Shown piece by piece: positions 1 to 7,324 of a stretch of 64,000 nt of DNA. Under the pieces are notes generated by a model. It was not told where the DNA came from, did not search any database, and saw only the letters and a list, made by a program, of their open reading frames with translations. Each line of letters starts with the position of its first letter. Position 1 is the stretch's first letter. Both the position numbers and the translations under genes were made by a program. The stretch is from Hymenobacter psychrophilus (GTDB lineage Bacteria; Bacteroidota; Bacteroidia; Cytophagales; Hymenobacteraceae): positions 130,948 to 194,947 of the forward strand of contig NZ_FNOV01000007.1 in NCBI RefSeq assembly GCF_900107135.1, read 5' to 3'.

Positions 1-267
1 AAGCGCCTCACTAAGAGCCGTCAGAATCAGTGCGTAAATCGTTTCCCATCCCAGCCGAATTCCTTCCTGCGGCATCTGGGTCAGGTACTGAGCCGTGACG
101 TAGTCTGCCAGCGCCGGCGTTACCATGCCCTGGTCCATCTCCGCCGGTAGTGGCAGTTCCCACCGCTCTTTGCCGGGGCGCAGCAGCTCAATCAGGCGGC
201 CGGTACCCGACCGGCCCCGAATCCGAACCTCCATCAAAAAACGCGCAGTAGCCATAACTGAATGCAT
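1..267 (-). CDS. Hypothetical protein, N-terminal part only (runs off left edge)
   Basis: The frame is open on the minus strand from an ATG at 267 (or the in-frame ATG at 255) to the window edge, giving at least 85 residues. The start from 255 reads MATARFLMEVRIRGRSGTGR, followed by a mixed polar stretch ending near WETIYALILTALSEAL. No known motif is visible. It is codirectional with the holin/endolysin pair upstream, so it is probably another gene of the integrated element. The function is unknown and the C-terminus is missing. Confidence 0.45.
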   Translation of the reverse strand, partial: MHSVMATARFLMEVRIRGRSGTGRLIELLRPGKERWELPLPAEMDQGMVTPALADYVTAQYLTQMPQEGIRLGWETIYALILTALSEAL

Positions 268-627
268 AGGTTGAAGCAAGCCCCCGCCCAGCACCCGCGG
301 GCCGCCAGATAGGGTAATGCTTGCCGCACCCGCCACCCGCCCCCGAGCCTATGCTGCTTCCACGGGAATTATGTTCCCCTGGAGAAGGCTAGCTCATGAT
401 GAGTTGTTGTCTTATAGGAGGATAAGAGCAGCTGAAGCCGCAGGCAATAAAATGAAAAGGAGTTGGCAATTATACGAACTTGCTAATCAAGTTAGTTACT
501 ATTTGGTTAAAATTATTAGTAAACAGGCCCCGGTTGTCTCCAAATGGCTTGCCTCTCTAGCACCCTAGCACACGCCAACTCACTACCCGTACTTGATGCT
601 ACCGGTACTTACCAAAAAAAGACCGGC
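268..627. other. Gap between endolysin gene and left partial gene
   Basis: This 360-base stretch holds no gene I can support. Positions about 380-540 are clearly more AT-rich than the surroundings. They contain a plus-strand open frame (317-568, 83 codons) whose last part, from MKRSWQLYELANQ, could be a small real peptide. No homology, promoter or partner supports it. Confidence 0.3.
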
Positions 628-1050
628 TCACACCTCGAAGTGTGGCCGGTCCTTAAACTTGGGCCAGTAGCCGCCCCAGCGGATTGCGGGGTCGGCCAGT
701 AGCATCAGCCGCGCGAAGCGCCCCAGCAACTCCGCCGACCAGCTTACCTGCCCGTTAGCCAGCAGCAAGGCTACGTCCAGCGCCCGCGCCGGCTGGGTAT
801 TGTGCTTCGACTCCCCACCCCGCTTATAGGTTACAATCAGCCCCGGCCGGGTGCGGCCCTGGGCATACAGTGCATCCTGCTCGGCGGCGCTCCGGTAGCC
901 CTGTGTCACGATGGGCCGACCCAGTCGGGCTAGCTCCGGCGTATTGACCCACGCCAGCAGCGCCCGGGCAAAGGCCACCCGCAATGCCGGCCGTACCCCC
1001 GCCAGCCGGGTAGCTTGCCGACCAGCCTGGGCGCTACTGAGCCGAATCAT
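628..1050 (-). CDS. M15-type peptidase, phage endolysin-like
   Basis: The 140-residue protein resembles small phage L-alanyl-D-glutamate or D-Ala-D-Ala peptidases of the M15/VanY type, which cut peptidoglycan cross-links during lysis. Visible family features are GYRSAAEQDALYAQGRT (residues 51-67), a likely zinc site made of H83 (in SKHN), D92 (in RALDV) and H137 (in RPHFEV), and the aromatic WGGYW stretch before the last ligand. H83 and D92 are nine residues apart, slightly more than in the common SxHxxGxAxD motif, so the assignment rests on the overall pattern. There is no signal peptide, which fits export through a holin. It overlaps the small membrane-protein gene upstream by 17 bases, suggesting translational coupling. 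Confidence 0.7.
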   Translation of the reverse strand: MIRLSSAQAGRQATRLAGVRPALRVAFARALLAWVNTPELARLGRPIVTQGYRSAAEQDALYAQGRTRPGLIVTYKRGGESKHNTQPARALDVALLLANGQVSWSAELLGRFARLMLLADPAIRWGGYWPKFKDRPHFEV

Positions 1051-1309
1051 CCGGCTCGGGCTTGGGTGCTTCCACCTGCATCAGCGGCAGTACCTCGGCC
1101 GGTACCCTTACCACCGTCTCCGGCCGTTGCAAAGCCTTGCGGATAGTGGCCCAGATAGTTACCACTGCCACCAGGGTCTGGATAATCAGATGCCCGTAGT
1201 TCTCAATGGTAGTTGGGTCCGGCGGCGTGAGCCCGTTGCCAACTGCCTGCCCCAACAGCGCCGTGGCAATGATGTGGGTGAAATGCCCTGTTTTCGTACT
1301 GCTGAACAT
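1034..1309 (-). CDS. Small membrane protein, holin-like
   Basis: This 91-residue protein has one clear hydrophobic segment (about residues 40-60, HLIIQTLVAVVTIWATI), preceded by a weaker apolar stretch near residues 11-25, and a charged proline-rich tail. Size, topology and the 17-base overlap with the M15 peptidase gene are those of a phage holin, which makes the inner-membrane lesion that releases the endolysin. No specific holin family can be named from the sequence. Upstream, 1338-1345 reads TATATTTA on the minus strand, a near match to the Bacteroidota -7 box, but the -33 position is TAG instead of TTG. Confidence 0.5.
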   Translation of the reverse strand: MFSSTKTGHFTHIIATALLGQAVGNGLTPPDPTTIENYGHLIIQTLVAVVTIWATIRKALQRPETVVRVPAEVLPLMQVEAPKPEPDDSAQ

Positions 1310-2045
1310 GACAATAGTTTTTAGTTAATAAGTTTGATAAATATACGTTATTAAAATAAAATTGACTATTTGTTGTTCAATATGTGAGGATAAAAAATTG
1401 TTATATAAGAAGATGGACTTTTGGAATCATTCTCCAGCGAGCAAGAAGTTGCAGGAGAACTGACCGCTATGGTAGAGCCTTAGATGTATAAACAGCTTAC
1501 TGCCAAGGCGACAAACTGGCCAGCTAAAGAAGGCAGGGATGATACCTATTCCTGACTGTAGCTGGTTCATCAATTCCAGTCAATGGCCAGCCGCATGGCC
1601 ACAGAAAACAAAAGGAGAACCCCGACATCCAGCTCGCGCTCGGCTCCCGGCCCGCAAAGGCCTGAAAAAGGTCCTTTGCCGCCCGTCCGCGCCACCCCTG
1701 CCCGCCGCCCCGGTGCCAACGGCGGCCCATCTCCCGCACAAACTCTGCGCCGCGCCGCCGCCCGCACCTCTGCCCCCGCACCGATAAGGCCCGCTTCGCG
1801 GATAGTGTCATTGGGGAGTGCCCCAAACCCCCGCCATCATGCCCTGGCTGACGCCCGGTCATCAGCCTCGGGCTCCGCGGCCTCCCGCTGGTCGGCCGCT
1901 ACTCCCTCACGAGGTGCCCTTCGGGCCGGTTTATTGGGGGCCTCAAGGCCAGCCCCCAAACCCCTGGCCAAGAGCATTCAAGTGGTTTGGCTAAGTCTTG
2001 CTGCCCGGTTAGCGGTTGGCCCAGGTAGCAACGAGTAGCCGGCAA
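1310..2045. other. Non-coding or undecided stretch inside the element
   Basis: About 740 bases lie between the holin-like gene and the SLOG gene. The first 100 bases are AT-rich and probably contain the promoter of the lysis pair. The rest is GC-rich with overlapping open frames on both strands. These are rich in Ala, Pro, Arg and Ser without recognisable motifs, so I do not call a gene. Two hairpins that share a CCCCAAACCCC word occur at 1811-1832 and 1934-1964. Confidence 0.4.
1811..1964. repeat. Two hairpins sharing a CCCCAAACCCC word
   Basis: At 1811-1826 the sequence TTGGGG-AGTG-CCCCAA forms a perfect hairpin. At 1934-1959 TTGGGGGC pairs with GCCCCCAA, with a nested GGCCT/AGGCC pair inside. 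In both cases the right arm runs into CCCCAAACCCC. Repeated structured DNA in a non-coding part of a mobile element can be a terminator, replication or transfer site. Nothing here decides between these. Confidence 0.35.
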
Positions 2046-2414
2046 CTAGCCGGCTCCGTCCAGTGGTAGCAGCTCGCAGGGGCGGCCCAATCGTCGCGCG
2101 GCCCGCAGGGCGCTCAGCGTGCCCTTGCTACGCCCGTCCCATACTACCAGTACCAGGGTGGCCCGGCGCACTATTTCGGCATTGCGCACGTGGGGCGCGG
2201 CTGTGGGGCCGTGGGCCGCATAGTCGGGGCGTAGTTCCAGCAGCGGTACTCCATGCGCGCGGGCCCAAGCCGCCGCCAGCGCATCCACGCCCGCCGCACC
2301 CCCGCTTACCACCTGGGCCGGATGCAATTCGGCCAGCCGTCGGGCCAGGGCTGAGCAGGCTGTTACTGTCCGGCTACCCACTACGGCTACTACATAATTT
2401 TTGTACTTATCCAT
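2046..2414 (-). CDS. SLOG-family protein (YspA/DUF2493-like)
   Basis: The 122-residue protein is a compact single-domain Rossmann-like fold of the SLOG superfamily, related to DUF2493/YspA and more distantly to DprA. Visible markers are the first strand VVAVVGSR, the nucleotide-loop motif SGGAAGVDALA, HVRNAEIV, and a late strand LVLVVWDGRSKGT. SLOG proteins bind nucleotides or nucleotide-derived ligands, and small DUF2493 proteins are common on phages and plasmids with mostly unknown roles. I start at the ATG at 2414 (MDKYKNYVV) because a good promoter sits directly upstream at 2418-2448. A longer frame from 2465 would begin with an unlikely MINKFTCIST leader. It is divergent from the plus-strand operon that begins near 2585. 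Confidence 0.7.
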   Translation of the reverse strand: MDKYKNYVVAVVGSRTVTACSALARRLAELHPAQVVSGGAAGVDALAAAWARAHGVPLLELRPDYAAHGPTAAPHVRNAEIVRRATLVLVVWDGRSKGTLSALRAARRLGRPCELLPLDGAG

Positions 2415-2417
2415 TGT

Positions 2418-2448
2418 TAAATATACGTAAAATATAGTTGATATACAA
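2418..2448 (-). promoter_or_regulatory. Candidate Bacteroidota promoter for the SLOG gene
   Basis: On the minus strand TTG (2446-2448) is followed after 20 bases by TATATTTA (2425-2418), close to the Bacteroidota primary sigma consensus TTG-N19-21-TAnnTTTG. The predicted transcript start falls at or within a few bases of the ATG at 2414, so the message may be leaderless. Confidence 0.4.
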
Positions 2449-2470
2449 GTAAATTTATTTATCAAACATG

Positions 2471-2501
2471 TTTCTATAATGAAAATTAGTTTGTATATTT
2501 A
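2471..2501 (+). promoter_or_regulatory. Candidate promoter for the plus-strand element operon
   Basis: TTT (2471-2473) is followed after 20 bases by TATATTTA (2494-2501), a near match to the Bacteroidota promoter form. It lies in the AT-rich divergent region and points at the operon that starts near 2585. Confidence 0.3.
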
Positions 2502-2584
2502 GGTAGTAGTTCGGGAAAGGCCCGGACGCCACGCGCACCCCGGCGGGCCCCCGGCCGCGCACCCCACGGCTAACGTCTACAGCC

Positions 2585-2983
2585 ATGTTCACTGCCTTAC
2601 AATTCTCGCATCTAGCCGCTGCTGCCTGGTCTGGCCCCGCCGCCTGCATCTGGGCCACCGCCAGCTACTACCAGGCCCCCGGCGGCTACACTCAAACCCA
2701 GTATAGCACCTCCTACCACGTGGGCCAAGCCTGCTACTATGCCCAGGCTGCTTGTCCCTTTGAGGCCATAGCCGCCGCCGTGCGGGCCTTCGCCGCTGTC
2801 CAGCCCCAGCCCAGCCTGCCGGCGGTGCTGGCCGTGGCCCACGCCGCCCAGGTGTTGCGCGAGGCTGCCGCCGCGCTGGCCGGTCATCCACTGTCGCCCG
2901 CCCGCGCCGCCCGGCCCGGCTTTGCCGGCCGGGCCCGCGCCCGGCGCTGCTTCCCTCATTTCACGCCTTTGCGCCGTGCATAG
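2585..2983 (+). CDS. Hypothetical protein, weakly supported
   Basis: This 132-residue frame opens the plus-strand gene series of the element. The first half is rich in Ala, Tyr, Ser and Cys (for example YSTSYHVGQACYYAQAACPF), and the last 35 residues are Arg/Pro/Ala-rich. I recognise no family. Reasons to keep it are a plausible promoter at 2471-2501, codirectional tightly packed genes downstream, and a stop codon that overlaps a possible GTG start of the next frame. Against it, GC-rich DNA gives chance open frames, and frames of similar length exist on the opposite strand. Confidence 0.35.
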   Translation: MFTALQFSHLAAAAWSGPAACIWATASYYQAPGGYTQTQYSTSYHVGQACYYAQAACPFEAIAAAVRAFAAVQPQPSLPAVLAVAHAAQVLREAAAALAGHPLSPARAARPGFAGRARARRCFPHFTPLRRA

Positions 2984-3173
2984 CCCGGCTACCACCATAG
3001 CGCCGGCCCCAGCGGGGGCCGGCAGCTACAACCCGGCTCCTTTTACGGCCCGCATGGCAGAATTGCAGGCCCGTCTGGAGGCGCTGTGCGCCCGGCCATT
3101 ACTCGATGAGCCATACATGAAGCCGTTTGCTGCCGTGTGCGCCGCCTTGGCAACCCCCGCCAAACCCTTATAA
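2976..3173 (+). CDS. Hypothetical small protein, weakly supported
   Basis: The frame could start at GTG 2976, overlapping the previous stop codon, or at ATG 2922. From 2976 it gives 65 residues with a likely helix MAELQARLEALCARPL and a short tail. No motif is recognised. It ends 10 bases before the SymE-like gene, so if real it is part of the same operon. Confidence 0.35.
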   Translation: MHSPATTIAPAPAGAGSYNPAPFTARMAELQARLEALCARPLLDEPYMKPFAAVCAALATPAKPL

Positions 3174-3182
3174 CGGCCCGCC

Positions 3183-3365
3183 ATGCAACGCCACATCAAA
3201 ATAGAGCACCGCCACCGCCGCCGCGTGTATGGCTACGCCGCCACAGCCAAACTGCTGCTTTCCGGCCGCTGGCTGGAGGCCGCCGGCTTCGCCCCCGGCG
3301 CAGTAGCCCAGGTCGAGGTGCAGGCCGGCCGCCTCATCATCACGCCCGCCCTCCCAGTCCAGTAA
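3183..3365 (+). CDS. SymE-like toxin-family protein
   Basis: This 60-residue protein matches the SymE domain pattern: a basic start, then a first strand (RRRVYGYAA), the conserved core GRWLEAAGFAPGAVAQVEVQ, and an ending strand GRLIITPAL. E. coli SymE is an SOS-induced type I toxin whose translation is blocked by an antisense RNA; its AbrB-like fold binds nucleic acid. In Bacteroidota such short SymE proteins are frequent on mobile elements, usually uncharacterised. A perfect 10-bp hairpin, GGCCCGCGCC paired with GGCGCGGGCC (3371-3401), follows the stop codon. I see no obvious antisense promoter, so regulation is not shown. The toxin role is inference from the family. Confidence 0.7.
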   Translation: MQRHIKIEHRHRRRVYGYAATAKLLLSGRWLEAAGFAPGAVAQVEVQAGRLIITPALPVQ

Positions 3366-3418
3366 TCACCGGCCCGCGCCCTACCTCCGACGGCGCGGGC
3401 CCCTAGCTCCCCCAACTC

Positions 3419-3733
3419 ATGCCCGCCACCGCTACCACGTACCAGCCCCAACTGCTCGACCCGCACAGCGCCGAGCCCCAGACTGTCAGCCCCGCCAACG
3501 GCCGTAGCTTCCGCCTGGCTGAACTCTACCAGCTACTCGACTGCCAGACCGTCGAAGTCGTGCGCCTCTCCGACGAGCTCATCCTCATTATCGACGAAGA
3601 GGGCAAGTTCCGCAACCCCGCCTACCTCAACCTGCTGGCCACCTACATCTGGTATCACCACCAGCCCCAGGCCCGCGGCCAGGATTCTATCGTTGGCCGC
3701 GCCCTACTCTGCCATGACAAGCAGTTCCGCTAA
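3419..3733 (+). CDS. DUF3846-like protein
   Basis: The 104-residue protein carries the pattern of DUF3846: VSPANGRSFRLAELYQLLD, then VEVVRLSDELILIIDEEGKFRNPAYLN, and a C-terminal DSIVGRALLC. DUF3846 proteins are small proteins of phages, plasmids and mobile elements with no established function. The gene follows symE by 53 bases in the same direction. A hairpin followed by six T residues (3749-3779) lies just after it and may end or attenuate transcription before the next gene. Confidence 0.65.
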   Translation: MPATATTYQPQLLDPHSAEPQTVSPANGRSFRLAELYQLLDCQTVEVVRLSDELILIIDEEGKFRNPAYLNLLATYIWYHHQPQARGQDSIVGRALLCHDKQFR

Positions 3734-3748
3734 CCCCCAAACGGCGAC

Positions 3749-3779
3749 GGGGCCGGCCGCTCACGGGCCCCACTTTTTT
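3749..3779 (+). terminator. Possible terminator or attenuator inside the operon
   Basis: GGGGCC (3749-3754) pairs with GGCCCC (3766-3771), then a C, A, C and six T residues follow. The stem is short but GC-only. It lies between two codirectional genes, so it may act as partial attenuation only. Confidence 0.4.
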
Positions 3780-3801
3780 CACCCTCTTACCCCTTTTCGT
3801 T

Positions 3802-4482
3802 ATGGCTACTGCCACCAAAGCCCCTGCCACGCCGGCCGAACTCACTGCCGCCACCACCACCCCCAGCCGTGCCTACTTGACGGCCATGTTGGACGAGAAC
3901 ACCGGCGAAGTAACTGAAGCCAGCCGCTTCCGCTACCTGCCCGGCCACCCCCGCCAGATTCGTTTCGATGCCAAAGCCGGCCAGTTCAATATCAATGGCA
4001 TCACCCAGCTGGGCCCCGCGCTGAGCTTCATTCCGCTGGCTTGGCGCATCTTCTCCGATGATATTCTCAACATGGGCCGCAAGCTCTGGGCCGAGCTATT
4101 CTACGCCGACGATAAAGGCGCCGTGTGCGCCGTGCTCTTCCACGGCTACTCGGTCGAGAACCTCTACCGCCTTATTGAGCCGCTGTTCTACGACGAGCTC
4201 ACGCTGGCCGACGTAGTCGTGCACGTGCGGGCCATGAAGAAGGAAACGACCAAGGAAGGCAAGAAGGCCACTTACTACCTGGCCGAGTTCAGCTACGAGC
4301 CCGCCGAGCTATCCGAGATTCTAGCCCGCCGCGACTTTGCCCAGGACTTCCCCATCTGGCGCGAGGAAACCCACACCGGCGCAGCCGAAGTGCGCACCCA
4401 CCACGGCTACAGCCCCCCATCGGCTCCCGCGCAGTTGGAGCCCGCCCCGGGAGATGCCGCCCCCGTCCCGCTGGCCGCCTGA
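3802..4482 (+). CDS. Hypothetical phage-type protein
   Basis: The 226-residue protein has an Ala/Thr/Pro-rich N-terminal tail (1-25), a folded core of about 35-190, and a Pro/Ala-rich C-terminal tail. The core includes the hydrophobic LGPALSFIPLAWRIFSDDI and a charged AMKKETTKEGKKATYYLAEFSY strand pair. Disordered tails around a compact core, and a place upstream of a RecE-like nuclease, would fit a recombination accessory or single-strand-binding protein. I do not recognise an OB-fold or RecT signature, so function is not assigned. Base composition matches the surrounding element genes. Confidence 0.6.
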   Translation: MATATKAPATPAELTAATTTPSRAYLTAMLDENTGEVTEASRFRYLPGHPRQIRFDAKAGQFNINGITQLGPALSFIPLAWRIFSDDILNMGRKLWAELFYADDKGAVCAVLFHGYSVENLYRLIEPLFYDELTLADVVVHVRAMKKETTKEGKKATYYLAEFSYEPAELSEILARRDFAQDFPIWREETHTGAAEVRTHHGYSPPSAPAQLEPAPGDAAPVPLAA

Positions 4483-4557
4483 TGCCCACCGGCCCCCGAC
4501 CTCACCAGGAAGGGGGCTGCTAAGGCCCCGTAGCGCTACCTCTTAGATGCAGTCCTT

Positions 4558-4839
4558 ATGGTAATTTCCTTCGTCTCCCGCCCGCCCGCGCCAGACCTGT
4601 ACCCGCCCCAGCTGCCCGAACTGGTAGTACACCAGCTGCCCACCGACGCGGCCGAAGCCGCCCGCCTTAACCAGCTCGCCCAACTGGTAACCGCCAGCTT
4701 GCCGCTGTCCGACTTGCGCGACCTGGCCCCGGCCATCCGTGGTCTGTTTCCGCCGCCGGCCTACCTGGTTGGTTGCGGCGGGGCCCACATCTGGCTCCAC
4801 CGTACCGGCGAATCCCAACGCCTGGCTCTTGTCAGATGA
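4558..4839 (+). CDS. Hypothetical small protein
   Basis: The 93-residue protein is followed by a four-base ATGA overlap with the nuclease gene (stop TGA 4837-4839, next ATG 4836), strong evidence of a coupled real gene. It has a helical middle (EAARLNQLAQLVTASLPLSD) and a C-terminal strand with GGAHIWLHR. No family is recognised. By context it may assist the downstream nuclease. Confidence 0.55.
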   Translation: MVISFVSRPPAPDLYPPQLPELVVHQLPTDAAEAARLNQLAQLVTASLPLSDLRDLAPAIRGLFPPPAYLVGCGGAHIWLHRTGESQRLALVR

Positions 4840-5570
4840 TAGTTCATCTGCCAGCCGGCAAGCTAACGACCATCCACTTCCGCAACTCCACCACTATGTT
4901 CCACCGCCTCACGACTCACCCCGGCCTCACCCAGCAGCAGCACCGCGACTTGCCCGGCCTCAGCAACACCGACCTATCCCAGCTCAAGGCCCAGGTACTG
5001 GGCCAGCTTCGCAACCTGAATCCCGCCGCCCTGGCCTACGGCACCGCCTTCCACGCCGCCACGCTGGAGCCGGCCACTTACCAGCGCACCGACGAGCGAG
5101 GCATTCGCTGGGCCGAGTTGGAGCAGCTGGCCCGTCAGGTGCGCCGCCAGCGCTTCTGCCGCGACCTGCTCTACCGTGGCACCCCCGAGCTCACCCACAC
5201 CGCCTTGTACCTCGAAACGGGCTTGCTGGTCAAGGTGCGCCCCGACCTGCTCGTGCGCAGCCCCGCCGGCCGCCGCCTCACTTTGCTCGACTTCAAAACC
5301 ACCAGCTGCCGCGACCAAACCCAGTTCCTGGCCGCCATCGAGCAGTACGACTACGACCGCCAGGCTGCCTTCTACCTCGACGTGCTCCAGGCCGACCGCT
5401 TCCTCATTGTTGGCGTCCAGAAGAAAGCGCCCCACGCCATCTGGGTATTCGAACTAACCACTGCCCCGCTGCTGCTCGAACAAGGCCGCAAGAAGTACCG
5501 CCGCCTATTACGGGCCCACGCGGCGCAATTACCTGCCCATCAGCCAGCTGCTTTGCCGCTGGCTGCTTAA
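4836..5570 (+). CDS. PD-(D/E)XK nuclease, RecE/YqaJ-like phage exonuclease
   Basis: The 244-residue protein looks like the C-terminal nuclease domain of exodeoxyribonuclease VIII (RecE) and related phage exonucleases. An N-terminal GLSNTDLSQLKAQ segment and the helix with YGTAFHAATLEP lead into VRPDLLVRS, the catalytic TLLDFKTTS (D-x-K), and YDYDRQAAFYLDV, the Q-x-x-x-Y motif of this clade, with a last strand HAIWVFEL. These enzymes degrade one strand of duplex ends for phage recombination. The start at 4836 is chosen for the ATGA overlap with the gene before it; ATG 4896 is an alternative. No RecT/beta annealing partner is recognised next to it. Confidence 0.75.
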   Translation: MIVHLPAGKLTTIHFRNSTTMFHRLTTHPGLTQQQHRDLPGLSNTDLSQLKAQVLGQLRNLNPAALAYGTAFHAATLEPATYQRTDERGIRWAELEQLARQVRRQRFCRDLLYRGTPELTHTALYLETGLLVKVRPDLLVRSPAGRRLTLLDFKTTSCRDQTQFLAAIEQYDYDRQAAFYLDVLQADRFLIVGVQKKAPHAIWVFELTTAPLLLEQGRKKYRRLLRAHAAQLPAHQPAALPLAA

Positions 5571-5606
5571 CTTCCCTCCACGCTTTCACCGCTTAACCCT
5601 CATCTT

Positions 5607-5927
5607 ATGGCTGCCTTCCAGATTTTCCACAGCAGCAATCAGTACTGGTACCACCTGCGCGCCGGCAACGGCGAAATCGTCCAGTCGGGCGAGGGCTACA
5701 CCACCAAGGCCAGTTGCCAGAACGGTATCCGCTCGGTGCAGGCGAATTGCCAGCCCCACCGCTTCGAATCCTATTTCGCCAGCAGCCAGTACGGCTTCAA
5801 CCACGTCGCCGCCAACGGCGAAATCATCGGCCGCAGCGAGAAGTACACCACCGCCCAGTCCCGCGACCACGGCATCCAAGTAGTGCTGCGCGAGGCCCCC
5901 GAGGCCCCAGTTCAGGACCTAAGTTAA
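5607..5927 (+). CDS. Tandem DUF1508 (YegP-like) protein
   Basis: The 106-residue protein has two copies of the DUF1508/UPF0339 motif. The first, about residues 4-46, has FQIFHSSNQYWYHLRAGNGE and a G-Y-T-T-K turn; the second, about 53-95, has FASSQYGFNHVAANGEII and K-Y-T-T-A. The fold is a small beta-rich dimer-like unit also seen in E. coli YegP, whose role is not established. It is the last gene of the plus-strand operon, followed at 5950-5980 by a good terminator. Confidence 0.8.
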   Translation: MAAFQIFHSSNQYWYHLRAGNGEIVQSGEGYTTKASCQNGIRSVQANCQPHRFESYFASSQYGFNHVAANGEIIGRSEKYTTAQSRDHGIQVVLREAPEAPVQDLS

Positions 5928-5949
5928 TAATGATGTCGAGCGCAAAACG

Positions 5950-5980
5950 GCCCGTTGGTGAGCTGCCAGCGGGCTTTTTA
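5950..5980 (+). terminator. Intrinsic terminator after the DUF1508 gene
   Basis: GCCCGTTGG (5950-5958) pairs with CCAGCGGGC (5966-5974) with one G-U pair and a seven-base loop, followed by TTTTTA. It ends the plus-strand operon. Confidence 0.75.
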
Positions 5981-6043
5981 GACTAAAAAATGTGGTGAGC
6001 TAATGAAAATTTTTATTGTTACCGAAGGAGCCGGAGTGTATGC

Positions 6044-7201
6044 TTAGCTTTTTTCTCTTCGCTTATAAGCTGAGACAAGTTTTTTGAAAGCGGTGTAATG
6101 AGGCTTTGCTTCGCTAATAATTTCCTCTATTAGCCTTGCTCGCTCCTCCTCACTATTCGCCATAATAAACAGCGTTTCAAGCGGCAAGGATTCAAAGGCA
6201 GTTGCTTTGATGAAATTCTTCCAGCCCAGCCACCAACCGTTATTCTTGAATTTTGGGTGTACTTCTTTTACAAGTGCAACAAAGGGTGCCAATGCTTTAT
6301 CTCGGCAAATTTCTCTCATTTCACCTTTGCTGGCAGTAAAGCCGAAGTAGTTGTCTTGCTTTGAAAAAGTAATAGTGTATTTCTCAAGCGGACACAAGTC
6401 GCCCCTGAAGGCCCTATCCCATTTTTCATATAGTTCGCTGTTCAGTAATGCAACGGTTTCTGCTTTAACCTCTTGCAGCATCTCCGCTAAATAGGCGGCA
6501 CTCTCGATGTTTGCTCGGTCATGTAATAACAAGCGCTTTACTTCCTCTTTCATAAAGTTGTCGGGCACGTTTCCAACTAAGCTGGAAATTAGATTCAAAT
6601 ATTGGCCAATCGTTTCGCGTACTGTTGGATAAGCGGCAGCTTCTTTATAACACTTCTCTAGCCACTGACTTATCTCAACCCGGTACGAGCAGACATTGTA
6701 CTGCTCGGGCGCAAGTTGACCTAAACTCCAGTCGCTTGGCAAGTTTCCATCTAGTGTGAGATAAATGAGATGAGCCCGCGGCTCGTAATTATAATAGCGA
6801 GCCAGCTGATTTCGTTGGTCGCCAGCATAGATTTTGTTTTCAATGAAGATGAACTGGCCGTGTTGGCCTTTTAGATGAATGTCAATCCGTCCGCCCTCTA
6901 AGTAGTTATCATCGATTGGTCCAGCATACTTCTCAACTTGGACAGATGCAAGCTCCGCATGGAAATTCTCTATTCTTAGTGTTTCAAGGAATAGCTCTAG
7001 GAAACGACTTTTAAGACCATGGCAACCACGGGGATTGAGTAGCTCCCCAATAAAAGCTGAATGGGTACGAACTTCATTCGTTTGTAAGCCCAGTATTTTA
7101 AATACGTTGAATTCAGCTCCGCCCAGAAGATTTAACTTTTCTTGTGTTCGGTTTATAGCCGTGACTTGGTTCAATAATTTCCTAACAACTTGAATTTCCA
7201 T
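6044..7201 (-). CDS. PD-(D/E)XK nuclease family protein, AT-rich cargo gene
   Basis: The 385-residue protein (start at ATG 7201, MEIQVVRKLLNQV) has a PD-(D/E)XK core in its first half: FNVFKILGLQTNEVRTHSAF, GGRIDIHLKG, FIFIENKIYAGDQ (catalytic E-x-K), and QLARYY (Q-x-x-x-Y). This is the pattern of the PDDEXK_4-type nucleases common in Bacteroidota. The C-terminal half (about 200-385) is helical with no recognised domain. The gene is much more AT-rich than its neighbours and uses different codons, a sign of recent acquisition. It stands alone on the minus strand between two terminators. Such cargo on a phage-like element suggests a defence or DNA-processing role; this is inference. Confidence 0.75.
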   Translation of the reverse strand: MEIQVVRKLLNQVTAINRTQEKLNLLGGAEFNVFKILGLQTNEVRTHSAFIGELLNPRGCHGLKSRFLELFLETLRIENFHAELASVQVEKYAGPIDDNYLEGGRIDIHLKGQHGQFIFIENKIYAGDQRNQLARYYNYEPRAHLIYLTLDGNLPSDWSLGQLAPEQYNVCSYRVEISQWLEKCYKEAAAYPTVRETIGQYLNLISSLVGNVPDNFMKEEVKRLLLHDRANIESAAYLAEMLQEVKAETVALLNSELYEKWDRAFRGDLCPLEKYTITFSKQDNYFGFTASKGEMREICRDKALAPFVALVKEVHPKFKNNGWWLGWKNFIKATAFESLPLETLFIMANSEEERARLIEEIISEAKPHYTAFKKLVSAYKRREKS

Positions 7202-7275
7202 ACATGAGACAAATGTCCAAGCAAAGTAGGGCAAAAGCAGATAGGTAGTATGAGGGAGAACTGGAGAAGAAATAA

Positions 7276-7308
7276 AAAAGTCCGCCAGCAATTTGCTAGC
7301 GGACTTTT
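7276..7308 (-). terminator. Intrinsic terminator, probably bidirectional
   Basis: AAAAGTCCGC (7276-7285) pairs with GCGGACTTTT (7299-7308), with an inner AGCAA/TTGCT stem. On the minus strand it lies just after the stop codon of the 7325-7819 gene and insulates the nuclease gene that follows. Confidence 0.75.
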
Positions 7309-7324
7309 CTGCTTGATTCAACTG

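Noticed and set aside
1583..2038. A 151-codon plus-strand open frame in the gap of the element
   Set aside because: Low-complexity Ala/Pro/Arg/Ser composition, competing frames on the other strand and two hairpins within it; no family features.
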